Origin: Jackrogersella multiformis | Taxonomy: Eukaryota > Ascomycota > Sordariomycetes > Xylariales > Hypoxylaceae | Reading direction: 5' to 3' | Assembly: GCA_902806575.1 (NCBI GenBank) | Contig: CADCXD010000005.1 | Location: forward strand, 2,976,001 to 3,040,000 | DNA length: 64,000 bases | In this document: positions 11,800 through 22,361 of the stretch, piece after piece | Numbering within the stretch: the stretch's first letter is position 1 | Layout of the letters: each line of letters begins with the position of its first letter | Program-made: the position numbers and the translations under genes | Notes under the pieces: generated by a model | Told to the model about the DNA's origin: nothing | Databases searched by the model: none | Seen by the model: only the letters and a program-made list of their open reading frames with translations

Positions 11800-13210
11800 C
11801 ATTTTCTACTTCCCATCTATGTTAGACATGCCAGTCCACCACTCGGAACGCGATCTCGCCATGGCGACCCTTGCTCCTATTTCGCGTCGCCTGTTCGGGG
11901 CAGCTATAACATATGCTTTTTCGTCATCTTTGAAGATACGGAGCGGTGGGTGGTGCGTATACCTCTTGCGCCATGCCTGGCTTTCCCGGCAAAGGAGAAG
12001 CTTGAAAGCGAGATTGCTACAATGTTGTATGTCTGTCGCTTGATGAAAATAACCCACCTACCCTAACTACTTGTTGCTTCTCGACAGGCTCATAGCTGAA
12101 CGGACGACCATTCCCATTCCGAGGATCGTGGCGTATGGTTTAGGCGACACTTCGCAACCGCTCTCATCCTTCCTTATTCTTGAATACGTCGAGGGCCAGA
12201 AGCTGTCTTACACTCAGATTGGCCACATGTCCGACGAACAGCAAGCGCGTTTTGACGCTTCCTTGGCCAGTATTTATATCCAGCTCCGAAGACTGGAATT
12301 TCCCTCTATAGGATGTTTGCGGCCCAGCCCACACGGGGCCCAGGTATTCAAAATGACCATGTCGATCGATATCAATATGCAGGAGCTGGAGGGGCTTAGA
12401 CCGTCTAGCATCCAGGCTTCTTACTACAAGAATGGTCTATTGACCTCGGCCGATGCATATGTATCGATGCTCTTAGAGATTGCTGACAATGCTTTCGCAG
12501 AGGGTCGAAGCAGCGTCATCGAAGATGTGGATCAAGGGGCGGACGCGTTGTACCACCTTAGCATCTTCCGCACGTATGCCGAAGGATGGGTCGATCATCG
12601 CCTCGACCACGGTCCATTTGTCTTGGTCCATGGAGATCTAGAACCTTTCAATTTGATCACCAACAGCAAGATGGAAATTATTTGTGTTCTGGATTGGAAG
12701 TGGAGTCGTGTTGTTCCTCGCCAATTCTTCAAACCGCCCTTGTGGCTCGGCAATCCTGATCCCACAAAGCTGGCCTATGACATTGTCTATCAACGGTACC
12801 TCAAAAGCTTCGACCGATTTCTCGCAGCTGTGAGGGTGCTAGAACGGGAGAAATACGGAAACGAGGTACTGTCAGACGAGTGGGCGGAGGCGAAGATGGA
12901 TAGCGGATTCCTCGTCGCTAATGCCTTGGAGAATTGGACAGACATAGACTGGTTCGCTTTTCGATATATCAACCGGAAATGTTATCGAGGCCAGGATCTA
13001 AAAGAGCGCGCAAGAGCCTTTCTAAATAATCCAGCACGTAAGTCCTTGGTTGAAAGGAAACTGCGTGAAAGTATCACCTACATGACCGAGGCGAAGAGGT
13101 TAAGGAATGAAATCCTAACCCCAAAGCATATGCACAATGAGCAGCCTAGTATAAAACTCCCTAAGACGGAAGATTATAATACAAGCAGAGTCGAGCTGTC
13201 ACGCTGTTGA
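11800..13210 (+). CDS. APH/choline-kinase-fold phosphotransferase family protein with unresolved 5' end
   Basis: The second exon (12088-13210) follows a 61-bp intron at 12027-12087 (GTATGT donor, CCTAAC branch site, CGACAG acceptor). It carries the family's catalytic HGDLEPFN and the metal-binding LDWKW. The upstream exon reads SPVRGSYNICFFVIFEDTE, then RWVVRIPLAPCLAF and KLESEIATM, typical of the N-lobe of fungal APH proteins. In that frame there is a TGA at 11797-11799 and no ATG afterwards. A neighbouring frame encodes a plausible N-terminus (ATG at 11819, VHHSERDLAM), which suggests a one-base shift near 11865. About 450 residues would be expected in an intact protein. Fungal members of this family are mostly uncharacterised; a role in antibiotic resistance should not be assumed. 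Confidence 0.75.
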
Positions 13211-13252
13211 ACACTCTTGCGATATAGTTTTTTCTGCCTATATCTTACAATC

Positions 13253-13698
13253 ACCTACCAATCTTATGCAGACGCTCCACTTAGCCTCACCAAAACTCAC
13301 CAAGTTCGCAAGTCCATTAAAAACCCAGCAAAAATGGAAAAATTACAAACTCTCTTTAATAAGATATATATTTAAAAGTAGATTATATTGTATAACTCGG
13401 TTTTCGCCTTGCTGTTTTATTTAAAGAATGGTATTGCATTAAAGTTAGGTAATGTATAGCTCCTTATAACGAGACGAATCTTTTGGTGGGAAGGACTTTA
13501 CTCTAACTTTAATAACATATAAAACGTGCAAATAAAGTTAGCTCTTATTAATAAAGTAATTCATTTGAATATCAATCAGTTATTTACTTATATTAATTAA
13601 AAGATTATTTTTTCAATTTTATGTTAATTTATAATGGCCTTTTGAAGTTGGTGAGTTTTGGTGAGGCTAAGTGGAGCGTCTGCATAAGACTGGTAGGT
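13253..13698. mobile_element. 446-bp MITE-like element with about 51-bp terminal inverted repeats
   Basis: The segment 13253-13303 is repeated in inverted orientation at 13648-13698, with one mismatch seen near the outer end. The shared core includes CTTATGCAGACGCTCCACTT followed by AGCCTCACCAAAACTCACCAA. The interior is AT-rich, with runs of TTTAAA and ATATAT, and has no ORF. Long perfect termini on a short non-coding body are the hallmark of a MITE or other non-autonomous DNA transposon. A target-site duplication is not obvious at the flanks. It sits 42 bp beyond the stop codon of the APH-like gene and could supply its 3' UTR. Confidence 0.85.
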
Positions 13699-13767
13699 CA
13701 GTGTATGTCGTAGTAAAAAAATGTTCCTAGACGTTGTGCCCTATGTCTGTAATAACATGTAGTGACT

Positions 13768-14043
13768 TCAGTCGATCTTCGGCATCGCAACGCTCGAGGC
13801 TTCTGCGTATTGGTATCCAGTAGCAGCCATACCCACGCTTCTCCTTACTATCGGTACCGCTTTCGGTCTAAGCCGCTCCGTAGAGCCTCACCAAGAAGCC
13901 AATCACCATCCCAAGTTCCACAACTGGCTACGAAGACCTAGGTTAGGGCGGCAAAGTGGTTTGCCCCGAAGTCCCAGCCTATACTTGAGGATATACTTCC
14001 AAAGCCGAACATTCATATCGAATCACACTTACAAGATATTCTA
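13768..14043 (+). other. Possible relic exon with one membrane helix
   Basis: After a TGA and a CAG that could be an acceptor, one frame stays open to a TAA at about 14041-14043. It includes a hydrophobic stretch (YPVAAIPTLLLTIGTAFGLS) followed by a His- and Arg-rich tail. There is no ATG in the open part and no family is recognised. It may be a remnant last exon of a membrane protein, or chance. Confidence 0.2.
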
Positions 14044-14559
14044 AGCAATCCCACACCCATGCAGACTACGAGGGTACTGTTCACACGCCCTGCTACCATG
14101 TTAGACCAAACAGAAGGCAATGACGGTGTCGCAGAGCGGAGGCTAAGTCGGTCGTCGACCGATAGCGAGAGGAGAATCACTACGTCAAATATGAATCTAG
14201 GCTACAGAGTCACGGGTGTTGCTAGAGTCAGCACTAATCTCTTAAGCCCTGGTATACCTATACCTACGCAAATGCAGACTCTGGGGCTTTGCGGTCTCCT
14301 AGCGGGTCGTTGAGACATGATTGGTGTTCAATCTTGTTAACATCTCGCGATCACGAGTTAGAAACACCTGCCTCGTTAACCCATGATATCTAGCACAGTA
14401 ATAGGGTCAGTGTTATTTAAATGATTTCTCCGCGTTGTATTTGGAACACGGGGGTGCTCGACTATGTCGCTCGCTAACATCTTCATAAATATCCATTCCG
14501 AGTCGTCATTGGCCGACGTATCTATCTCTCACCCAGATATACTACATCCGTATAGTCCT

Positions 14560-17500
14560 TCAAGCAAAAGAGACGGACCAATCAGCACCGATCCTAGCAC
14601 CGACCCGTCTTACAATCGCAAAGGCTGCCCTGCCACCTTCTGCTTTGTAATAATCCAGCGGCACCGAGGTCTTCTCATCGTCAGACTCGATCACCACTTC
14701 CTGCTTGTTGGCCCACGACAAGGGCGCACCGATGATTATGATCTTGTTGACTGAAACACCATGCATCTGCTTCAGCCATTGTCCTTCCTCGATGCTCTTA
14801 ACATCACGACTTTCCGCATCGATGGATGTAAGGGTCGAATCCTCAAGCTTGAACTTGCGGTGGATGTATTGACCCTTTTCATAATCGAAAGAGTCGCCAT
14901 CGTCGACGTAAAGTTCTCCTTCAGCTTGACCATTCTTGCCAATCGCCACGATGAGGGTATAGTCGTCGAATTTCATCAGTTGAGCAGAGCGGCGTGGTGT
15001 ATCCCGACGAGGGAGGATATGTCCACCACGCATCAACACAGGAATTGTCTCGATGGGCGCCTCGACGGTTAGGTACTTGCCCTTAGTCGTGGCAAGCTTC
15101 TTGTAATTGAAGTAGTCATAGTAGACCTCATTATCTGGGATATAAATATCCACGGTGGTCTTATCCTTCTCCACAACCGGCTTAACTAGGAGACCAGTCG
15201 ACCCGACAAAGAACTGGTCGTCAATGTCGAAACCACCTTCCTCGCTTGGATGCGTCCAATACAGTGGGCGTATTATTGGGCTGCCGTCCTGGTTGGCATG
15301 ATAGAATGCAGTGTACCAGGCAGGAAGCAGGCTGTAGCGAAGGCGTAAAGCGGATGTAACAATAGACCGATACGGCTCTGCAAGCATGAAGGGCTCTCGG
15401 CGCCGGGCATCAATATGAGCATGTCCTCGGAAGAAGGGATAGAATGCACCAGCTTGGTACCAACGACTTTGTAGCTCTAGTTCTGGATTGCCAAAGAAGC
15501 CACCGACATCAGCGCCAGAGAAAGGGAAACCTGAGATTCCTTGGGCGAGGATCATAGGAATAGCTGCCCCAAGATGCTCCCAGCTGGCCTGGTTATCGCC
15601 GGTCCACATGGCCCCAAGACGCTGCGAGCCAGCAAAGAATGATCGAGTAAGCACAAACGGACGTTTTAGTTCGCCCTTCTTTCGAGTAAGCATAGCTTCG
15701 TACGTAGCGTTGTGGAAGGTCATCCCATTGACGTTATGGACGTCCCGATGCTCCCAGTTGCCGTGGTGGAGGTTGTCTTTCGGCATGGTAACCTCCGGCC
15801 CGTTGAATACCGACGGTTCATTCATGTCGTTCCAGATGAATGTGTTCTCCATTGTGCCTTTGAATTTGTCATAATTAAATAGAGACGACCACCACTTGAT
15901 GGCGGCAGGGTTGAAGCAATCGATCCAATGCGAAGATCCCGGCCAGCACCAACCATCGAAGTCATTGCCGTCTTTGTTCTTGACGGCTAGACCCTTCAAT
16001 TTCAGTTCGTCGGAGACATGATAACCTCCCACGTTCTTGATATGGGGATCGATAATGGCGACCAGCTTCCTTCCATGTTCATCCAAATGCTTACCCATAG
16101 AGATGGGGTCTTTGAACATGTCACCATCCCAAGTGAAGTACTTTTTGTCATCTGTGTACTCGATGTCCAGCCAGATAACATCGTATGGAATCTTATATCG
16201 ATCCATTTTGCGGTCAACCTCCTTGACATCGTCATCCGAGATATAGTTCCATCGGCATTGATGATATCCAATGGAGAATTCCTGAGGTAGGGCAGTAGTG
16301 CCGGTGAGCTCGGTATAGCTCTTGGTAATGTCACGAGGGGTTGGGCCGAGGAAGACGAATACATCCATCAAGCCGGCTTCCGAGATCCAGTGAGTTTGAG
16401 TATTGGTTTTAGCACCAATTCCAAGTGCTAGAGGGTTCTTGGACTCCTTGGCCTTGGTAATGTCGATCCAGGTCTCGGCAGCATTGAGCCAGAAAACACC
16501 AACCGTCGAATCCTTCCGCTGGGCCTGCATAAAGGGAATCGCGCCATAGAGGGTCATTGGGCTGTCCAGAATGTACTCGAAAACATCAGCATTGTACAGC
16601 CTGTATGGCTCCGCGTAGTTGCCCTCGCCACCGCGGGTCTCCTTCAATGATAAAGGACCAGCGTGCTCCGGAATTCCATAGACGTGCTCGTATCCTAAAA
16701 AGGTGATATCGAGAGCAACACTCTCAGGCCCGCGAGGCTTGGAGTCCGTGTTACCACCGAAGGTCTCTTCCCACCAAGTGCTTTCATCGTCGGATGGAGC
16801 AACCTCAGGGGTTTCTTCCTTCGCCTCTTCCTTCGCCTCTTCCTGTCCTTCTTCCCCTTCCTTTTTCTCTGGTGCCGGTTTCTCAATCTTCGGCCGCCAG
16901 TGCTCCATATTTATCAAGCCACGGTCGTTAAACTTGATGTGAGCAACACCGTCTCGCTTGAATTCGATTGAGTAAGGTTCGTAGTTGATATCGGCTTCAA
17001 ATGCCAAGTTGGGACCATATTGAATCTTCATCCCAGTCTCGCTTTCACGAGAGACCTTGGCATCAGTGTCGATGTCCAAACCACCAACAATTGCCCACTT
17101 CTCAGCTTCATTGTATCTTTCTTTTCTAGCTCCACTGTTGTGTCTAAGCTCAATGTCCTTCTCTTGTCTCTTTTGCTCGTCAATCGTCACGCGTGCTGTA
17201 CCTGATTTTAACAAGGATACGGTGACAGGAAGTCGGACGGTCTTTCCTTGTTCGTCGATGGTCTTTAAGATCGTCGCATGGAATTGGCCATCCTTAAACG
17301 AGGCCAGCTCGGAAGGAATCTTGTAAGGCGCTTTCCATTCCGACCCTAGGGCAACAGCATTGTCGGCGTAAGCTCTATTTCTGTTGCAAAAGCCAGACTG
17401 GCTGCATTTCTTGAAATCATTTTCCTTGACCGCAACTACATTCCATTAGCTATGCTTTACTGGGTCTTGGTCAGTATGTAAATAGATACCTCCTAGCGTA

Positions 17501-17580
17501 AAAAGAGAACATATAACAGCGAAAAGGCATAAGAACACTGTCCGCCTTGGGGACGACTGGCTTATACCAGCACCGGTCAT
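14560..17580 (-). CDS. ROT2: Glucosidase II alpha subunit (GH31), ER N-glycan processing
   Basis: Exon 1 (17580-17490) encodes a signal-anchor-like hydrophobic N-terminus. A 54-bp intron (17489-17436) follows, then exon 2 (17435-14560); the total is 988 residues. The GH31 catalytic nucleophile lies in WNDMNEPS (Asp near 567) and the acid/base in TGDNQASW (Asp near 644). VKENDFKKCSQSGFC at the mature N-terminus is typical of ER glucosidase II alpha. The enzyme trims the two inner glucoses from N-linked glycans and so drives the calnexin cycle; it acts with a beta subunit not seen here. A Glu/Lys-rich low-complexity insert occupies about residues 214-250. The ATG at 17580 is preferred because no earlier in-frame ATG exists. 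It diverges from the NDP kinase gene. Confidence 0.96.
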
Positions 17581-18897
17581 ATTGGTCCCCTTTGGCACGG
17601 CGTCCCTTGGTAGAGTGATTGGTGTCAACAATGGCAGAGGAGAATCGGAGGAAATATAGAATTAAATCATCGAGTTGCGTAAACGTAAAATCATGAGGGG
17701 ATGTGCACAATTTCGTCGTGAAACCACAAGGAATTAGATATGTGATTCCTTTGTGGGAGGTAAAAGTTCAATGTTGATGAGAGCTGTCCATTCAAAAGAG
17801 GAAAGATACAAGCTATCTGTGGTACCTAAGTACAAGCTCTTATCAATTTAGCCTATCGCCTATTAGCCACAACGGGCCAGGCATAAGGTTCTGAGGTTCC
17901 CCACCAATCCCTGACAAGCCACAATAAGCAACCTGGTAGCTGACCACAAGTACCTAGGTAGGTACATACATGCCTGCTTTCTTAACAATTAATCACTAGC
18001 CACATTACAATACGAGTCTGAGATGTATTATATTGAATCTATCTATTGATCTAATATTCATCGTCCTGTAGTGGCCCGATGTAAAAGTCATTTTGCATGA
18101 CAGGAACATAGCTAATAACTGTAGCTCTTTTGATTCGCAAATAATCTCCTTGACGTTCCCCCTTTAGATCAATCACAACTTGGAGTAATCACAGTCACGA
18201 CACCGACAACGACAACGGCAATAACAACAACAATTTTTCGTTTCCTTGTACATTTTAACCACGTCCACATTTCAAAGCCTCGACATCATTTAATATTAAT
18301 CACCAAAGCCATTACATATAATGGTCTTAAACATTAATTATTATCTTAAGCACTCTTTAAATGGTGCTATACCTAGGTACTCCTTAATATTCAAAATTGC
18401 TCAAACATCCACCTATACCTACCTAGGTAGTTACACACCTTAATACCTCCCGAGTCCAGTACCTATTACCTAGGTACCTATCCGAGATGTATAAACCACA
18501 GTATCCCCCGGGGCCCCCAAAACAATACGCAGGAAGGCGCCACAACTCGGAAAGCCACGTCAAGCCCAATCGGCGGCAGCCCAATCAGCCCCGCCATGGC
18601 AATCACCCCTCCTTGGGGTATCTTTTCTTTAGCTTGTCAAGCCTGTGCCTGCTTTTTTTTCTGTTCTTCCTTTTTCCCTGGCAGAAACTACCAGATCGTC
18701 AAGGTTGGACATTCAGTCAAAGTGTAAGGCACGACTTAAACAACTACAAGGCAGCATTAACACATCTGTTTATCTCTCCTTCTCCTTCTACCTTTACTAT
18801 CACCACAACTACAACTACAACTACCACCGTCACTCAACCTCACATTAATCCTACCCCGCTACATACCGAAGAAGCAGCACCAACTCAACAATCCAAA
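17581..18897. promoter_or_regulatory. Divergent promoter region of glucosidase II alpha and NDP kinase
   Basis: This 1.3-kb interval holds four perfect TACCTAGGTA palindromes (17951, 18370, 18420, 18467), three of them within 107 bp. The part next to the NDP kinase start is a pyrimidine-rich leader with ACAACTACAACTACAACT repeats. An open frame in phase with the kinase begins at ATG 18487 (see findings). Confidence 0.5.
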
Positions 18898-19772
18898 ATG
18901 TCGACTACCGAGCAGACGTGAGTACTCAATTATACTACTATAACTCGTAGGAACGACGACATAAGTAAAACTAACAAATGAATCACAGTTTCATTGCCAT
19001 TAAGCCTGATGGCGTCCAGGTACTTCAACTGATTCCTATACGAAGCTCCCGCACATCCTTCTAACCCTTTATTTCAGCGTGGCCTCGTTGGTCCCATTAT
19101 CTCTCGCTTCGAGAGCCGAGGGTTAGTTAAAAGCTTGCTCTTCTATTGGAAAATATACCCTAACTCGTGAAATAGCTTCAAGCTTGCCGCCATCAAGCTT
19201 ACCACTCCCGGCAAGGCCCACCTCGAGCAGCACTGTAAGTCATTACTGTCCACATCCAGAATACCCCAAGAGGTCGATAAACTAATATGATTGCAATAGA
19301 TGCCGATCTCAAGGACAAGGCTTTCTTCCCTGGTCTGATTGAGTGTATGTCATTATGACAACAATCACTCTGATCGACAAAGCTGACGGGAATTTATCAG
19401 ACATGAACAGCGGCCCCATCTGCGCCATGATCTGGGAAGGTCTCGACGCTGTCAAGACTGGCCGAAGTACGTTCATACTCACACATAATCATGACCGTTG
19501 ACCTAACCATTGCTCCTACAGCTCTCCTCGGCGCTACCAACCCTCTTGCCTCTGCCCCTGGCACCATCCGTGTAAGTAAACATCTCAGTATATGCGGCTT
19601 CCTACTAGCGCTAACAATGTATTCACAGGGTGACTATGCCCTCCAAACCGGCCGCAACGTCTGCCACGGCTCCGACAGCGTCGAGAACGCTCAGAAGGAG
19701 ATCGCTCTATGGTTCCAGCCGGGTGAAATCGTCAGCTGGGAGACCGCCCAGGCCAAGTGGATCTACGAGTAA
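18898..19772 (+). CDS. ndk1: Nucleoside diphosphate kinase
   Basis: Eight exons: 18898-18917, 18989-19019, 19078-19121, 19176-19234, 19300-19344, 19401-19466, 19522-19571 and 19629-19772. They sum to exactly 153 codons (152 residues), the standard NDP kinase length. The phosphohistidine lies in RNVCHGSD at His118, the canonical position. Other family marks are FIAIKPDGVQRGLVGPII at the N-terminus and the C-terminal ALWFQPGEIVSW. The enzyme transfers the gamma phosphate from ATP to other NDPs through the phosphohistidine. Seven introns in a gene this small is intron-dense compared with all its neighbours. All introns have GT...AG borders. The gene is probably highly expressed, given the C-rich wobble positions. 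Confidence 0.97.
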
Positions 19773-19965
19773 ATAGATTGACTCAGAGCTTGCGTATGAT
19801 GCAACGCCAGGCTAATCTAGCTTGGAAAATGCCCAAAACTATCTAGCAAGGTCAAGCACAAGAAGTGCCTACTGCGATAGATCAATGAAAACCATAGACA
19901 GACAAAAGATTCCATCTATTAGTAGTGTTGTGCGTGTAGATGCGGGACAGCACGAGTGACTATTC

Positions 19966-20898
19966 CTAACCGCGCTTCTTCCATATCGAGCGCCTCGCGG
20001 CCACGAACCCCCTAGCCAGCCAAGGGGTCGCCCATAAACTCAAGGCTATCCTGGGTAGAAGCAGCATTTTCGTGATTGCGTAGGCGGCCGCGATCTGGAC
20101 GCCGATTTTGTACCCCTTTTCCGTGTTATCGGTCGTAACGACGTTCTTGACCTTCCGCCAAGCCGTCGTGCTCGTGCTCGTGCTCGAGTCCTTTCCAGCT
20201 CGGTGCTCTGCGTCCCCAGGGGTTTCATCATCGACAGCCGTACCCGCCTTCGACTCCCGCCTCCACACTCCAAACCAATTCCTCCCCGCAGCTCTGCCCT
20301 CCTTATCCCTCTCTTTCTCCCTCTCTTTCTCCCTCTCCACATCCTCCCTCAACCGCTCCTCCAACCGCGCTTCCCCATCTCCGTCCCCGTCCTCCCCGCC
20401 CAGCCCAAACCACCCCTTCCTCCGGAACCAGCGCATGTAGCGCCGCAGCCCCTCCTCGGCCCACGCCGCCCACGGCCCGAACACCCACGCCGTCGGCACC
20501 GCGTCCGTGCTGTAGAAAACGTACGCCAGCCCCACCAGCGGCACCACCGCCGTCAGCTCGTGCAGCACTAGGAACGCCGCGACGTGCGATACTGGTGCCT
20601 GCCGCAGCCGCGAGAGGTACTCCCGCACCCGGCCCGGCACGAAGCGCGCGCTGCGGGTGAGGATGGCATCGAGACGCTGGGTTTGGCGCGCCGCGGATGG
20701 GTGCGAGGATGTGGATGAGGAGGGCGGCTTGGTGGATTGGAATCGTCGGGGTCGCGGACGCAGGGCAGTGCGGAGGCGGAGGATCGCACTTGGGTTGCAG
20801 GCTGCGGCGCGAGGAAGCGCGTGCGTTGCGGGCGAGGCGGAGAAAGTCGAGAGGAGCCGGGTTTGTTGGAGCCAGAGGGCGCGGCTGGGTAGAGGCAT
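19966..20898 (-). CDS. DUF1279-type mitochondrial membrane protein
   Basis: A single exon of 310 residues. The N-terminus is Arg/Ser/Ala-rich with few acidic residues to about residue 90, and looks like a mitochondrial presequence. The DUF1279 core follows around residues 100-170 (VSHVAAFLVLHELTAVVP, then a second helix at PLVGLAYVFYSTDAVP). A strongly charged Arg/Glu linker separates it from a C-terminal helix (about 265-300). DUF1279 also occurs in FAM210 proteins of animal mitochondria. A role in mitochondrial inner-membrane or translation function is inferred from those relatives. GC content is very high, so long ORFs in other frames here are shadows. Confidence 0.8.
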   Translation of the reverse strand: MPLPSRALWLQQTRLLSTFSASPATHALPRAAACNPSAILRLRTALRPRPRRFQSTKPPSSSTSSHPSAARQTQRLDAILTRSARFVPGRVREYLSRLRQAPVSHVAAFLVLHELTAVVPLVGLAYVFYSTDAVPTAWVFGPWAAWAEEGLRRYMRWFRRKGWFGLGGEDGDGDGEARLEERLREDVEREKEREKERDKEGRAAGRNWFGVWRRESKAGTAVDDETPGDAEHRAGKDSSTSTSTTAWRKVKNVVTTDNTEKGYKIGVQIAAAYAITKMLLLPRIALSLWATPWLARGFVAARRSIWKKRG

Positions 20899-21361
20899 TT
20901 TGGACTATCCCTTCCCAATAGTGGGTTGGGGGTGGGAAGGGGAGGGGAGGCAATCTCGAGAATAGTCGGTGGTTTTAATCAAGGAAAAGACATAATGTCT
21001 AGGGTCTAGGTTGTGGTTTCGGTTTTGCGGGTTGTTGAGATTAAGGTTGGTTTTGCGGCGTGGAATCGCATGTGGAGAGCTAGGTAAGCAATGCGGGGGG
21101 CAGGGGTGAAGGCATGGTAGGTAGGTAGGGTAGGGGGGTAAAAATGACGACTTCGTTTCTTGCGTCACGATACTGTAACCTGGCTTTATGGGATGTGACA
21201 CCAGATGGGGTAAGGGTAAGGGGCGGAATAAACACAAATAAAGAATAATTGAAATATAAGAAATAAAATAAAACGACAAAATAATAAAATAACAAGTACA
21301 GCTGATTTGTTCCATTTGAAGGAATTGAAACTCTTATTTCCTCTACGATACTTTGTCAGCT
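20899..21361. other. Intergenic region between two minus-strand genes
   Basis: This holds the 5' side of the DUF1279 gene and the 3' side of the solute-binding-like gene. Tandem GTAGG/TAGGTAGG runs lie around 21117-21137, and an A-rich AATAAAATA stretch lies near 21260-21290. No gene is seen. Confidence 0.4.
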
Positions 21362-22361
21362 TTACTCTGGAAACTGAGCACCCAGTCCCGTAGCCAACAT
21401 AGTCTCTGGCTGCAGCCCCTTACCCTCCGTCAAGACACCCGCCTTCCGGAGGATATCGACGCAACTCTGGATAACTTTCAAGTCAACCCCCTCAGTCTTG
21501 GTAGCAAACCGCACAGTGGTCAACCACTCTCTGGCATCCGCCTCCGAGTAATCCAGCTCGGTACTAATATACTTAACCGCCTCATCCTGGTGCTCGCCGA
21601 AATACTTGACCCCGTCGTCGAGCTTCGCAAACAAATCCAGCAGGCGGGGATCCGGACTCTGCCCCGACAGCAGGCGGTCGGTGGAGGCGACGATCTTCCA
21701 GCTACTCCAGGGCGTGTATATTTCGCCGACGCGGCGGATCTCGCCGCTATCGTAGTACCGCTTAGACGTGAAGTGCTCCCACATGAAGAAGTCGGCCTCG
21801 CCGCCGTTGACCGCGTTCCGCAGGTTCGCGAAGTTTTGGAGAATCACGAAGTCCGCGTACGGCGGGGCGCCCGGGGTGAGCCAGCCCTGCTGGTCCGCGA
21901 GCACGTACCCCATCACCTGGCTGCCGGAGCCGATGCGCGATATCCCGATCTTGGACCCCTTGAGCGACGACACGGCCGCGATCTCGGGCCGCTTGGCGCC
22001 GGTCGATATCGCCCAGCCTGTGCGCGTTTTGTAAGTAAGTACAGTCTCACGTGTGCGATGCGAAAATAGGCAGAGGTGGGCGTGGTCATGTACAAAGAGG
22101 CGTCTCAACGTAAGTCCCTACGATGCGATACCCGCCGTCGCCGGGGGTGTCCTCTTTCCCCAGACCAGCCACCCACGCTTCCGTCAGGCCGATGCCGACG
22201 TCGATCTCGCCGGACCGGATGGCGGTGATCATGTGGCCGGTGCCGGAAGGGAAGGGGATCAGCGTGGCGGAGAGACCGAAGTATTTCTGCGCGAAATAGA
22301 GCGGCGTGGAGAAGTGCTCCGGTACGAAGCCGATGCGGAGGGGTTGAGACGAATCCGCCAT
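21362..22361 (-). CDS. Cytosolic periplasmic-binding-protein-like fold (SsuA/NMT1/THI5-like; Ca3427-type)
   Basis: Two exons, 22361-22094 and 22017-21362, with a 76-bp intron, encode 307 residues. The protein begins directly with the fold (PLRIGFVPEHFSTPLYFAQ) and has no signal peptide or membrane helix. It continues with GTGHMITAIRSGEIDVGIGL and TEAWVAG, the lobe-1 signature of nitrate/sulfonate/thiamine-precursor binding proteins. Lobe 2 has GSKIGISRIGSGSQVMGYV. In bacteria such proteins deliver ligands to ABC importers. Fungi lack those importers, and a conserved fungal family typified by Candida Ca3427 has this fold without a proven role. No ABC permease or ATPase gene is nearby. Function remains open: ligand sensing, or an enzyme role like that of THI5. 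Confidence 0.85.

Noticed and set aside
20303..20953. Long ORFs on both strands over the DUF1279 gene
   Set aside because: Pro/Arg/Gly-rich products of a very GC-rich exon; only the 310-residue frame has helices and family motifs.
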